Positions 1-8,027 of a stretch of DNA of 64,000 nucleotides are shown here, piece after piece (position 1 is the stretch's first letter; the number at the start of each line of letters is the position of its first letter). The DNA comes from Methylobacterium sp. J-067. GTDB lineage: Bacteria; Pseudomonadota; Alphaproteobacteria; Rhizobiales; Beijerinckiaceae. The notes beneath the pieces are model-generated. The model did not search any database. It worked only from the letters and a program-made list of their open reading frames with translations, and was not told the DNA's origin. The position numbers and the translations under genes are program-made. The stretch spans positions 62,001 to 126,000 of the forward strand of contig NZ_JAKSXZ010000146.1 of NCBI RefSeq assembly GCF_022829465.1. Reading direction: 5' to 3'.

Positions 1-1
1 C

Positions 2-586
2 GCGGGCACCTCCGTCTCCGGCGACTTCGTGGAATTGCCCTCTCAGCTCTACGAGCACTGGCTGGAACAGCCGGAGATCCTGCGCGCCCACGCCCGTCAC
101 CACGAGACCGGCGCGCCGATGCCGGAGGACCTGCTCTGCAAGCTGCTCGCCGCGCGGGCCTTCAACCAGGGCTTCGCCACGGTGGAATACACCGCCTCGG
201 CGCTGGTCGACATGACGCTGCACCTCTCGGCGGAGGGCGAGGCGGGGCTCGACGTGCCGGCCTTCGAGGCGGACGCCCTGCGCCGGATCGCGATCCCCGC
301 CGAGATCGGGATGCGCCACCGCTCGCCCCACTTCGCCCATATCTTCGGCGGCGAGGGCTACGCGGCGGGCTATTACAGCTACCTCTGGTCCGAGGTGCTA
401 GACGCGGATGCCTTCGACGCCTTCCGCGAGGCTGGCGACATCTTCGACCCCGAGACGGCGAAGCGCCTGCGCACCTACGTCTACGGCGCCGGCAACCTGC
501 GCGACCCGCGCGAGGCCTACACCGCCTTCCGCGGCCGGATGCCGAGCATCGCGCCGCTCCTCAAGAAACGGGGTCTGGCGGCTTGA
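2..586 (+). CDS. M3 family oligopeptidase / dipeptidyl carboxypeptidase, C-terminal part (truncated by window edge)
   Basis: This is the C-terminal ~195 residues of a zinc metallopeptidase of the M3 (Dcp/oligopeptidase A) family, which degrades small peptides in the cytoplasm. The frame is open to the left edge and reads GTSVSGDFVELPSQLYEHW. In M3 enzymes this stretch lies just downstream of the HExxH zinc helix, so the catalytic motif must lie outside the window. The Tyr/Gly-rich stretch 'GGEGYAAGYYSYLWSEV' and the ending '..FRGRMPSIAPLLKKRGL' are typical of the family C terminus. The GTG at 29 is an internal codon, not the real start. The gene ends with TGA at 584-586. The family is confident; the exact subfamily cannot be set from this fragment. 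Confidence 0.9.
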   Translation, partial: AGTSVSGDFVELPSQLYEHWLEQPEILRAHARHHETGAPMPEDLLCKLLAARAFNQGFATVEYTASALVDMTLHLSAEGEAGLDVPAFEADALRRIAIPAEIGMRHRSPHFAHIFGGEGYAAGYYSYLWSEVLDADAFDAFREAGDIFDPETAKRLRTYVYGAGNLRDPREAYTAFRGRMPSIAPLLKKRGLAA

Positions 587-672
587 GCCGCCGATCCCAG
601 TGGTAAGGATTTCGTAAAGAAACGTCCTTAACGACTGCTTACAGCACGGGCTGCGAGCGGGAGGGACGGACG

Positions 673-1524
673 ATGACTGAATCGAAACCGACGGCATCGA
701 CCGACAACAAGCCGAAGATTGAAGTGGTCGAGAAGGACCCGAAGAAGGGCCTCAAGGTCGAGATCATCACCGAGAAGGCGCCGTTCTTCGCGACGCCCCG
801 GCGTTTCGCCCAGACGATGATGCGCGCCGAATCGCGCCTCGTCGCGGTGGCGGGCAGCGCCCTGGCGCTCGGCGCGATGCTCGGCTTCGGCGCGGCCTCG
901 CGCGATCAGGGCTCAACGGCGGCGGTGGCCTCCCTCGCCTCGGCCATCGACGCAAGCCGCACCGACACCGCCAAACTCACCGCGACGCTCGCCAAACTCG
1001 ACCAGAATGTCGGCGAGTTGCGCAGCGCTACCGAAAGCGCCCGCAAGGAGAGCGCCGGCAAGGGCGGGAGCCTCAACGAAAAGATCGCCCAACTCGACCG
1101 CAGCCTCACGGCGAAGCTCGCGAGCCTCAACGAGAAGATCGATCAGGCCGAGAAGGAGCACGCAGCGCGGATCGCCGCCCTTACCCCGCGCCCGGTCGCG
1201 GCCAAGGCCGAGCCGACGCAGACCGGCAGCCTCGCGGAGCCGCGCGAGGTCAAGGCGGACGCCAAGCCCGTCGAGGTGAAGGTGCAGCCTCAGCTGGAGC
1301 CGGTGAAGGCCGCCGCGCCCGCCAAGCCGCCCGTGCTGGAGCAGTACGCCCTGCGCGACGTGTTCGACGGCGCCGCGATCATCGAAAACCGCAGCCGCAG
1401 GCTGTTTCAGGTGATGCCCGGCGATACGCTGCCGGGGGCGGGCCGTGTCGAGGCGATCGAACGCCAGGGCCGGCAATGGGTCGTCGTCACCCGCCAGGGC
1501 TTCGTGACGCCCAAGGAATGGTGA
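673..1524 (+). CDS. Membrane-anchored coiled-coil protein of unknown function
   Basis: I do not recognise a named family. The 283-residue product has a hydrophilic, charged N terminus, one hydrophobic segment at about residues 56-76, then a Lys/Glu/Ala-rich stretch (about 90-165) that should form a coiled coil. A Pro/Ala/Lys linker follows, then a compact C-terminal domain (about 225-283) with 'VMPGDTLPGAGRVEAIER' and a final 'RQGFVTPKEW', which looks like a small beta barrel. This layout suggests a single-pass inner-membrane protein with a periplasmic rod and a small globular tip. It starts at ATG 673 after a purine-rich 'gagggacgg'. It stands alone downstream of the peptidase gene. Confidence 0.75.
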   Translation: MTESKPTASTDNKPKIEVVEKDPKKGLKVEIITEKAPFFATPRRFAQTMMRAESRLVAVAGSALALGAMLGFGAASRDQGSTAAVASLASAIDASRTDTAKLTATLAKLDQNVGELRSATESARKESAGKGGSLNEKIAQLDRSLTAKLASLNEKIDQAEKEHAARIAALTPRPVAAKAEPTQTGSLAEPREVKADAKPVEVKVQPQLEPVKAAAPAKPPVLEQYALRDVFDGAAIIENRSRRLFQVMPGDTLPGAGRVEAIERQGRQWVVVTRQGFVTPKEW

Positions 1525-1533
1525 GAACGGCCC

Positions 1534-1752
1534 CTACGACTGGGGGACGGTCACGGGGGTGAGGTCGTCGCCCGACATCGGAAAGCGCGGCTCGATGGCG
1601 AAGGGGTCCGCCATCAGCGAGTTCCGCTCCGCGCGCCGACGGCCGAGGCGAAGGGCCCGGGTGCGGGCGCCGCGCGTGGGGTGAAGGATGGCCCCGAGGA
1701 GAGCCTGACCCTCGAATTCCCTGTCCAGATTCTTGGCGTCGAAGACGGGCAT
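1534..1752 (-). CDS. Small hypothetical protein (72 aa)
   Basis: Short minus-strand frame with a sensible beginning (MPVFDAKNLDREFEGQALL), followed by an Arg-rich middle and a Pro/Thr-rich end. No domain, signal peptide or membrane segment is visible. It converges on the coiled-coil gene, ending 9 bases from that stop. It is kept because the N-terminal part reads like protein; it could still be a spurious frame in GC-rich DNA. Confidence 0.4.
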   Translation of the reverse strand: MPVFDAKNLDREFEGQALLGAILHPTRGARTRALRLGRRRAERNSLMADPFAIEPRFPMSGDDLTPVTVPQS

Positions 1753-1834
1753 GACGGGCCTGCGGGGGACGTGGCGGCAGGCTTCTCATCATCGAGCCCG
1801 GCCGCGCACCTTAACAACGGGGATAGCGTGAACT

Positions 1835-1869
1835 CGTTCCGTGAAGCTTTCGCCTCGGAACGGTTTTTT
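1835..1869 (+). terminator. Rho-independent terminator-like hairpin with T tract, no obvious gene upstream
   Basis: A perfect 7-bp stem (CGTTCCG at 1835-1841, CGGAACG at 1856-1862) is followed by a run of six T. It is oriented for a plus-strand transcript, but the nearest plus-strand gene ends more than 300 bases upstream and the gene in between is on the other strand. Confidence 0.5.
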
Positions 1870-1961
1870 CATAATCGGTCCGCCGGTCCCGTCCCGCAGT
1901 GCGACATCGCACCTGTGTCGCGGCGCACGGCTATTGCGCGCCGCGAAGACAGTGTTCGCGA

Positions 1962-2357
1962 TCAGACGAATTGATTCAAACCGGGAATCGAACCGACGAT
2001 CGGGCCCATCACATCTTCACCGGCCTTCTCGCGGCCGACCGCGAAGAGCTCCTGACCGAGGGGCTGCATCTGGCCCATCGGCACGCCCGCCGACATCAGC
2101 TTCTGGCCGAGGGCCATGACGCCCCCACCCCCCAGCATCCCGCCGAGCATGCCCATCAGGCCGCCGCCGCCGCTGCTCTCGCCCGCATCGGATTGCGCGG
2201 CCAGATCCTCGGAGCCCGGCAGGGCCGCCATGAGCTGCCCGACCTGGGGCTGCGGCCCCTCCTTCTGGAGGAAGGACAGGATGTGGCCGATGGCGGTCTG
2301 CGCCGTCGCGGCATCGAGGCCGGTGCGGGCGCAGACGCGGGCGAGCAGTTCTTCCAT
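1962..2357 (-). CDS. Small Gly/Met-rich protein, DUF2267/DUF2780-like
   Basis: A 131-residue protein when started at MEELLARVCARTGLD (ATG at 2357). The N-terminal ~50 residues form two amphipathic helices of the kind seen in small alphaproteobacterial proteins with 'A..AI..IL.FLQKEGP'. A flexible stretch rich in Gly and Met follows ('GGGLMGMLGGMLGGGG'), then a short C-terminal helix. The longer open frame extends to 2591, but its first 78 residues are low-complexity and Arg-rich and are probably not translated. No strong ribosome site precedes either start. It is divergent from the transglutaminase gene. Function unknown. Confidence 0.6.
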   Translation of the reverse strand: MEELLARVCARTGLDAATAQTAIGHILSFLQKEGPQPQVGQLMAALPGSEDLAAQSDAGESSGGGGLMGMLGGMLGGGGVMALGQKLMSAGVPMGQMQPLGQELFAVGREKAGEDVMGPIVGSIPGLNQFV

Positions 2358-2607
2358 GGGGCATGTCTCGTTTGGAGGAAGTCCAAACAGTCCATCGTCT
2401 GGGAGGTCGGGGAAATCAAGCTTGAGCACTGCTATCGACGGCACGAAGGGCGTCGCGCGAGGACGTCGGCCATCGCCGATGGAAGGGCGCCGCCGCAATA
2501 GGCAAAACATTGCGAGGGCGACGCTATTTCGGGCAGGCCCCTGCGGAACTGCGGCGAGCCGCCGCGCTTTGCCGCTGTGGGACGACCACACCGCCAGAGA
2601 CCATCCG

Positions 2608-3468
2608 ATGCGCTACACGCTGGGCTGCAGCCTGTCTTACAATATCCTCGCGGACACGACGTTCATCTTCAACCTCGAGGTCGCCAAGCTGCGCAGCGTC
2701 GAGATCCTGCGCGAGACGCTGACGCTGAAGCCCGACCTGAAGCGCGAGGTCTACATTCACCCGGACGCGCAGAACCGCTATCTCGGCGTGAACGTGCCAA
2801 CCGGGCCGTTCGCCCTCGAATACGAGGCGGAGGTCGAACTCACGGTCCACCGGGCCGATCCGGCGACGATCAACGAGACGCCGGTCGCCAAGCTTCCTAT
2901 CGACATCCTGCCCTACCTGCTGCCCAGCCGCTTCGTGTCCTCCGACCGGCTGACGCCCTTCGCGCAGGCCGAGTTCGGCGCCCTGCCGCAGGGACACCAG
3001 CGGGTGAACGCGATCTGCAACTGGATCCACGATCACCTCGCCTACCAGCCCGGCTCCAGCGACGAGCAGACCACGGCCGACGAGAGCCTGCTGAAGCGGG
3101 CGGGCGTCTGCCGGGACTTCGCCCATCTCGGCACCGCCTTCTGCCGGGCGCTCGGCATCCCGGCCCGGTTCGTCAGCTGCTACGCCCACGGCCTCGTGCC
3201 GAGCGACTTCCACGCGGTGTTCGAAGCCTATCTCGACGGGCGCTGGTGGCTGTTCGACGCCACGCGGCAGGCGGACCCGGACGGACTCGTGCGGATCGGC
3301 GTCGGGCGGGACGCGGCCGAGATCGCCTTCTCGACGCCCTTCGGCAACATGCAGCCGGTGAACCAGCAGATCCGCATCCAGCGCACGGACGGCCAGGGCA
3401 GCCCGATGCCCCGCACTGTCGACGCCATATCGACCGAAGTGCCCGCCCCGCACGCCGGGGCGGCGTAG
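2608..3468 (+). CDS. Transglutaminase-like cysteine protease family protein
   Basis: The 286-residue protein has the transglutaminase-like fold. The catalytic triad is visible: Cys168 in 'AGVCRDFAHL', His202 in 'DFHAVFEAYL' and Asp217 in 'WWLFDATR'. The N-terminal ~110 residues form the beta-rich domain that precedes the core in bacterial members. There is no signal peptide, so it is probably cytoplasmic. Members of this group act as peptidases or amide hydrolases; the substrate is unknown. The start at MRYTLGCSLSYN was chosen because the family similarity begins there; the frame stays open much further upstream through non-coding-looking sequence. A strong GC hairpin starts at its stop codon. 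Confidence 0.85.
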   Translation: MRYTLGCSLSYNILADTTFIFNLEVAKLRSVEILRETLTLKPDLKREVYIHPDAQNRYLGVNVPTGPFALEYEAEVELTVHRADPATINETPVAKLPIDILPYLLPSRFVSSDRLTPFAQAEFGALPQGHQRVNAICNWIHDHLAYQPGSSDEQTTADESLLKRAGVCRDFAHLGTAFCRALGIPARFVSCYAHGLVPSDFHAVFEAYLDGRWWLFDATRQADPDGLVRIGVGRDAAEIAFSTPFGNMQPVNQQIRIQRTDGQGSPMPRTVDAISTEVPAPHAGAA

Positions 3469-3499
3469 GCGCCTCCACCCGCTTCGGGCGGGGGGCGCC
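3468..3499 (+). terminator. GC-rich hairpin at the transglutaminase stop codon
   Basis: GGCGCC (3468-3473, overlapping the stop codon) pairs with GGCGCC (3494-3499), with an inner CCCG-ctt-CGGG stem. There is no T tract, so this is a terminator-like or transcript-stabilising hairpin, not a classical intrinsic terminator. Confidence 0.4.
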
Positions 3500-3518
3500 G
3501 CCGCTCCCCACCCACCCC

Positions 3519-3547
3519 GTCATTGCGAGCGAAGCGAAGCAATCCAG
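3519..3547. repeat. Single arm of a dispersed palindromic repeat (GTCATTGCGAGCGAAGC type)
   Basis: It reads GTCATTGCGAGCGAAGCGAA and continues GCAATCCAG. The same arm occurs as an inverted pair at 16722-16811. Such elements are widely dispersed in Methylobacterium-type genomes. Here only the left arm is intact. It lies in the 351-base gap (3469-3819) upstream of ilvD, which holds no credible gene; the rest of the gap holds the inverted repeat at 3673-3708 and otherwise nothing recognisable. Confidence 0.75.
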
Positions 3548-3672
3548 GGTGGCGCCCCGGCCTGAAGCGTGGCTGTGGCGAGGTCGCAACACCGCAAAAG
3601 CATCCCGGTACCGCCCCCGATCCTGCGCGTGGGCGCCGCGATCCCGCCATAGTCCCAGCCCACTCCGGGCCC

Positions 3673-3708
3673 CGCGGTAAACGGCAGTCTTGCCAAAGAT
3701 TTACCGCG
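3673..3708 (+). promoter_or_regulatory. 9-bp perfect inverted repeat in the ilvD leader region
   Basis: CGCGGTAAA (3673-3681) and TTTACCGCG (3700-3708) are perfect inverted repeats enclosing a smaller GGCA-gtct-TGCC hairpin. It lies about 110 bases upstream of the ilvD start. It could be an operator or a leader RNA structure; no short leader peptide rich in Leu/Ile/Val codons was noticed. Confidence 0.4.
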
Positions 3709-3819
3709 TACAAAAGTCAGCCTCCGGAGAGAGCGGGCGAAGTATCGGCTGATCGCAGTCGCGATGAGCCGCGCCGTGCCGCACCCTTCGGAAGGGCAAG
3801 CAGAGCTGCGGTGTTGGTC

Positions 3820-5550
3820 ATGGACGCGCGTTTGAACGACAAGTCGAAGCTTCCGAGCCGTCATGTGACCGAGGGGCCGGATCGCGCGCCCCACCGCTCG
3901 TATCTCTACGCCATGGGCCTGACCCGTGAGCAGATTCACCAGCCGCTGGTCGGCGTCGCCTCCTGCTGGAACGAGGCCGCGCCCTGCAACATCTCGTTGA
4001 TGCGCCAGGCGCAGGCCGTGAAGAAGGGCGTCGCCGCCGCCCACGGCACCCCGCGCGAATTCTGCACCATCACCGTCACGGACGGCATCGCCATGGGCCA
4101 TGGCGGCATGCGCGCCTCGCTCCCGTCACGGGAGGTCATCGCCGACTCCGTCGAGCTGACGATGCGCGGCCATGCCTACGACGCCCTCGTCGGCCTCGCC
4201 GGCTGCGACAAGTCCCTGCCCGGCATGATGATGGCCATGGTGCGCCTCAACGTGCCGTCGATCTTCATCTACGGCGGCTCGATCCTGCCCGGCTCGTTCC
4301 GGGGCAAGCCCGTCACCGTGCAGGACCTGTTCGAGGCGGTGGGCAAGGTCGCTGTCGGCGACATGAGCCTCGAAGACCTCGACGAGCTGGAGCAGGTCGC
4401 CTGCCCCTCGGCCGGCGCCTGCGGCGCGCAGTTCACCGCCAACACGATGGCCACCGTCTCCGAGGCCATCGGCCTCGCCCTGCCCTACTCGGCCGGCGCC
4501 CCGGCCCCGTACGAGATCCGCGACAAGTTCTGCGCCACCGCCGGCGAGAAGGTGATGGAGCTGCTGGCCAAGCAAATCCGCCCGCGGGACATCGTGACCC
4601 GCAAGGCGCTGGAGAACGCCGCCGCCACCGTGGCGGCCTCCGGCGGCTCCACCAACGCCGCGCTCCACCTGCCGGCCATCGCCCATGAATGCGGCATCGA
4701 GTTCACGCTGTTCGACGTCGCCGAGATCTTCCGGCGCACGCCCTACATCGCGGACCTGAAGCCCGGTGGGCGCTACGTCGCCAAGGACATGTTCGAGGTC
4801 GGCGGCATCCCGCTGCTGATGAAGACCCTGCTCGACCACGGCTTCCTGCACGGCGACTGCCTGACCGTCACCGGCCGGACCATCGCCGAGAACCTCGAGA
4901 AGGTCGCCTGGAACCCGGATCAGGATGTGGTGCACCCGGCCAACCGGCCGATCACCCCGACCGGCGGCGTCGTCGGCCTGAAGGGCAACCTCGCTCCCGA
5001 GGGCGCCATCGTGAAGGTGGCCGGCATGCCGCAGGAGGCGCAGGTCTTCACCGGCCCGGCCCGCGTGTTCGACGGCGAGGAAGCCTGCTTCGCCGCCGTG
5101 CAGTCCCGCTCCTACAAGGAAGGCGACGTGCTGGTCATCCGCTACGAGGGTCCGCGCGGCGGCCCCGGCATGCGCGAGATGCTGTCCACCACGGCCGCCC
5201 TCTACGGCCAGGGCATGGGCTCGAAGGTCGCCCTCATCACCGACGGGCGGTTCTCCGGCGCCACGCGCGGCTTCTGCGTCGGCCATGTCGGGCCGGAGGC
5301 AGCGGTCGGCGGCCCGATCGGCCTGCTCAAGGACGGCGACATGATCACCCTCAACGCGATCGACGGCACGCTGTCGGTGGCGCTGAGCGACGAGGAACTG
5401 GCCGAGCGCCGCGAGGCGTGGGCGCCGCGCGGCAACGCGGCGACCTCCGGCTACCTCTGGAAGTATGCGCAGGGGGTCGGCTCCGCTCTGTACGGCGCCG
5501 TCACCCATCCGGGTGGGGCGCAGGAGACGGAGAGCTATGCTGACGTCTAG
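3820..5550 (+). CDS. ilvD: Dihydroxy-acid dehydratase
   Basis: Catalyses dehydration of 2,3-dihydroxy-isovalerate and 2,3-dihydroxy-3-methylvalerate to the 2-keto acids, the third step of valine and isoleucine synthesis. The 576-residue length is normal. The iron-sulfur ligands fit the family: Cys49 in 'GVASCWNEAAPC', Cys129 in 'LAGCDKSLPGMM' and Cys201 in 'CPSAGACGAQFTANTM'. The 'TDGRFSGATRGFCVGHVGPEA' region of the C-terminal domain is also present. IlvD was preferred over the paralogous 6-phosphogluconate dehydratase from these signatures and the length. The start is ATG 3820 (MDARLNDKSKLPSRHVTEG); a GTG three codons earlier is possible. The last 14 bases overlap the start of the ExoR-like gene, so the two are probably cotranscribed. 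Confidence 0.95.
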   Translation: MDARLNDKSKLPSRHVTEGPDRAPHRSYLYAMGLTREQIHQPLVGVASCWNEAAPCNISLMRQAQAVKKGVAAAHGTPREFCTITVTDGIAMGHGGMRASLPSREVIADSVELTMRGHAYDALVGLAGCDKSLPGMMMAMVRLNVPSIFIYGGSILPGSFRGKPVTVQDLFEAVGKVAVGDMSLEDLDELEQVACPSAGACGAQFTANTMATVSEAIGLALPYSAGAPAPYEIRDKFCATAGEKVMELLAKQIRPRDIVTRKALENAAATVAASGGSTNAALHLPAIAHECGIEFTLFDVAEIFRRTPYIADLKPGGRYVAKDMFEVGGIPLLMKTLLDHGFLHGDCLTVTGRTIAENLEKVAWNPDQDVVHPANRPITPTGGVVGLKGNLAPEGAIVKVAGMPQEAQVFTGPARVFDGEEACFAAVQSRSYKEGDVLVIRYEGPRGGPGMREMLSTTAALYGQGMGSKVALITDGRFSGATRGFCVGHVGPEAAVGGPIGLLKDGDMITLNAIDGTLSVALSDEELAERREAWAPRGNAATSGYLWKYAQGVGSALYGAVTHPGGAQETESYADV

Positions 5551-6421
5551 GACGGTCCTCGACCGGCCCGTGCCGGCAGGGACCTCTCCGCGCCGGCTCC
5601 GCGCGCTTCTCCTCGTGGCCGTGTCGGGCGCCCTGCTGATGCAGGCGCCCGCCGCGCGGGCGCTCGATGCCTTCGTGCGCACCCCCGTGCCGGTCACGGC
5701 CGAGAAGAGCTACCGCTCCGCGCGGGACGCCCTGCGGGCGGGCGTGCGCGAATACAATGCGGGCGACAAGGAAGGCGCCGCCCGCGCCCTCGAATACGCC
5801 GCCGGCCAGGGCCATGCCCTCGCCCTGTGGAAGCTCGGGCGGATGTACGCCGAGGGCGACGGGGTGCCCCATGACGACCTGAAGGCGTTCGAGTTCTTCT
5901 CGCGCATCGCCGATGCCAGCACCGACGATGCGGGGGATTCGCAGAACGCGGCGGTGACGGGCAGCGCCTTCACGGCTTTGGGCTCGTACTTCCTCGACGG
6001 GATCAAGGGCACCTACGTGCGCCCGAACCCTGAGCGCGCCTACGACATGTTCAACTACGCGGCCTCCTACTACGGAGACCCGAACGCGCAGTACAACCTC
6101 GCCCGGCTCTACCTCGACGGCAACGGCGTCGAAGCCGATCCCCGGCAGGCGGCGCGGTGGTTCAACCTCGCCGCCGAGAAGGGGCACCACCCGGCGCAGG
6201 CGCTGCTCGGCGACATGCTCGTCAACGGCGCGGGCGGCCTGCCGCAGCAGCGGGTGAAGGGCCTCGTCTGGCTCTCGCTGGCCCGCGACGGCGTCCAGTC
6301 CCGCAAGGACGACTGGATCGTCGCCCTTTACGACAAGAACTGGGCCGCCGCCTCGCCCGACGACCGGAGCGAGGCGCAAACCCAGCTCCAGACCGTCGGG
6401 TCGATCAAGCGGCGGAACTGA
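5537..6421 (+). CDS. ExoR-like secreted Sel1/TPR-repeat protein
   Basis: A 294-residue exported protein. A charged N terminus (SPRRLRALLL) leads into a hydrophobic segment and an Ala-x-Ala site near 'APAARALDAF'. The rest is a series of Sel1-type repeats ('GHALALWKLGRMYAEGDGV', 'DPNAQYNLARLYLDGNGV', 'HHPAQALLGDMLVNGAGG'). Repeat layout and the 'WKLGRMYAEGDGVP' stretch resemble rhizobial ExoR, the periplasmic inhibitor of the ExoS-ChvI two-component system that controls exopolysaccharide. The start at ATG 5537 lies inside the end of ilvD (14-base overlap). Whether it keeps the ExoR role is an inference; no exoS/chvI gene is in view. Confidence 0.75.
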   Translation: MLTSRTVLDRPVPAGTSPRRLRALLLVAVSGALLMQAPAARALDAFVRTPVPVTAEKSYRSARDALRAGVREYNAGDKEGAARALEYAAGQGHALALWKLGRMYAEGDGVPHDDLKAFEFFSRIADASTDDAGDSQNAAVTGSAFTALGSYFLDGIKGTYVRPNPERAYDMFNYAASYYGDPNAQYNLARLYLDGNGVEADPRQAARWFNLAAEKGHHPAQALLGDMLVNGAGGLPQQRVKGLVWLSLARDGVQSRKDDWIVALYDKNWAAASPDDRSEAQTQLQTVGSIKRRN

Positions 6422-6427
6422 CTACAG

Positions 6428-7051
6428 TCAGTTCTTCGCCGCCGCGATGGCCTTCACGAAGGACGGCCGCTCCAGGGTCTTCTTGATGTAGGCCGAAAGC
6501 TTCGGCCAGCGGCCGGCATCGACCTCGTAATTCGCCAGCCGCAGGTTGTGGAAGTTTGTCGCCACCGCGATGTCGGCGATGCTGAAGGCATTGCCGACGA
6601 GGTAATCGCCCTCGATCTGGCTTTCGAGATAGTCGAGGAGCGGCGGAAACTTCTCGTCGATGGTGCTCTGCGCGCGCGCCTCGTCACATTCCTTCTTCAT
6701 CAGCCGGGGCTTCAGGAAGCGCTCCACGAAGGGGATGATGAGGACCGGGAAGAGTTCGGTATCGCCGTACTCGTCGAACCACACGGCCCGGCCCAGGGCC
6801 TTCGCCTCGGTGGAAATCAGCGCCGGCTCGGGGTGCTTGGCCTCGATGTAGTGCAGGATCGCGCTCGAATCGGGGAGCAGGAAGCCGTCATCGTCCAGGG
6901 CGGGAATCTTGCCCGTGGGGCTCGCCGCCTGGAAGCCCGGATCGTCCGCGTGGAAGGGGACGGGCTTGTGCTCGAACGGCACGCCCTTCTCGTAGAGGGA
7001 GACGAGGACTTTCCGGACGTAGGGCGAGATGCTGGTTCCGTAGACGATCAT
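6428..7051 (-). CDS. Glutathione S-transferase family protein
   Basis: The 207-residue protein has the two-domain GST layout. An N-terminal thioredoxin fold carries 'SISPYVRKVLVSLYEKG' at the usual active-site position, then the conserved cis-Pro/Ser-binding stretch 'GKIPALDDDGFLLPDSSAIL' (split around residues 48-67). An all-helical C-terminal domain follows with 'FSIADIAVATNFHNL', the N-capping-box motif of GSTs. It should conjugate glutathione to electrophiles or use it as cofactor; the substrate is unknown. Starts at MIVYGTSISP (ATG 7051), 17 bases after the xthA stop, so the two are probably cotranscribed. Ends 6 bases from the convergent ExoR-like gene. Confidence 0.9.
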   Translation of the reverse strand: MIVYGTSISPYVRKVLVSLYEKGVPFEHKPVPFHADDPGFQAASPTGKIPALDDDGFLLPDSSAILHYIEAKHPEPALISTEAKALGRAVWFDEYGDTELFPVLIIPFVERFLKPRLMKKECDEARAQSTIDEKFPPLLDYLESQIEGDYLVGNAFSIADIAVATNFHNLRLANYEVDAGRWPKLSAYIKKTLERPSFVKAIAAAKN

Positions 7052-7068
7052 CGTGTCCTCTGGCTGTA

Positions 7069-7863
7069 TCAGGTGCGGGCCAGCTCGACGGTCACGGGGA
7101 CATGGTCCGAAGGCTTGTCGAGGCCGCGCAGGTGCTTCTGCACCGAGGCGGAGATAAGTCTGTCGGCGGCCTGCGGCGAGAGCAGGAGATGGTCGATGCG
7201 GATGCCCTGGTTCCGGGGCCAGCAGCCGGCCTGGTAATCCCAGAACGTGTAGAGCCCGTCGCGCGGGTCGCAGGCGCGGACCGCGTCGGTGTAGCCCTCG
7301 GCGAGCAGGGCGCGGAACGCCGCGCGGGAGGCGGGCAGGAACAGGGCGTCGCTGCGCCACGCCTCCGGGTCGGCCGCGTCCTCCGGTTCGGGGATGACGT
7401 TGTAATCGCCCGCCAGCACCACCGGGATCTCGGCCTCGGCCAGCGCCCGCGCATGGAGCCGCAGCCGTTCGAGGAAGGCGAGCTTGTAGGGGTATTTCGG
7501 GCTGTCGACGGGATTGCCGTTCGGCAGGTAGATCGAGGCGACCCGCACCGGCGCCACATCCGCGCCGCCGATCAGCGCCTCGATGTAGCGGGCCTGCACG
7601 TCCTCCTCGTCGCCGGGCAAGCCGCGCCGGATCTCCGACAGCACGAGCGGCGCCCGCACCAACAGGGCGACACCGTTATAGGCCTTCTGCCCCAGGGTCT
7701 CGACGGCGTAGCCCGCCGCCTCGACCTCGACGCGGGGGAAGCCTTCGTCCTGGCATTTCAGCTCCTGCAGGCACACGACGTCGGGCTTCGCCTCGTCGAG
7801 GAAGCCGAGCAGGTGCGGCAGCCGCTGCTTGATCGAATTGACGTTCCAGGTGCTGATACGCAT
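7069..7863 (-). CDS. xthA: Exodeoxyribonuclease III
   Basis: AP endonuclease / 3'-5' exonuclease of base-excision repair. The 264-residue protein carries the family motifs in order: 'ISTWNVNSIKQRLPHLL' at the N terminus, 'CLQELKCQD' (metal-binding Glu), the 'RYIEALI..VRVASIYLPNG' core, 'VLAGDYNVIPEP' (Asp/Asn) and 'DHVPVTVEL' (catalytic His) at the C terminus. Start chosen at MRIST (ATG 7863) because this is the usual family N terminus; an in-frame ATG three codons upstream is also possible. It is followed closely by the GST gene and is divergent from hom. Confidence 0.93.
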   Translation of the reverse strand: MRISTWNVNSIKQRLPHLLGFLDEAKPDVVCLQELKCQDEGFPRVEVEAAGYAVETLGQKAYNGVALLVRAPLVLSEIRRGLPGDEEDVQARYIEALIGGADVAPVRVASIYLPNGNPVDSPKYPYKLAFLERLRLHARALAEAEIPVVLAGDYNVIPEPEDAADPEAWRSDALFLPASRAAFRALLAEGYTDAVRACDPRDGLYTFWDYQAGCWPRNQGIRIDHLLLSPQAADRLISASVQKHLRGLDKPSDHVPVTVELART

Positions 7864-8027
7864 CGGCCTCATCCGGCAGGCGGCCCGTCATCGGGCCTTC
7901 GCGCCCGGGTGACAAGCCGATTCCGCCATGCGTGGGAACGCTTGCAGATTTCCGCGCCGCGGGCGATGACCCTCGCATCGCGGGAGGCGCGGCACGGGAG
8001 CCGACGCCCGCGGGCACGGAAGGTCCC

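Noticed and set aside
3820..5550. 6-phosphogluconate dehydratase (Edd) instead of IlvD
   Set aside because: The Cys positions, the CPSAGACGAQFTANTM stretch and the length fit dihydroxy-acid dehydratase.
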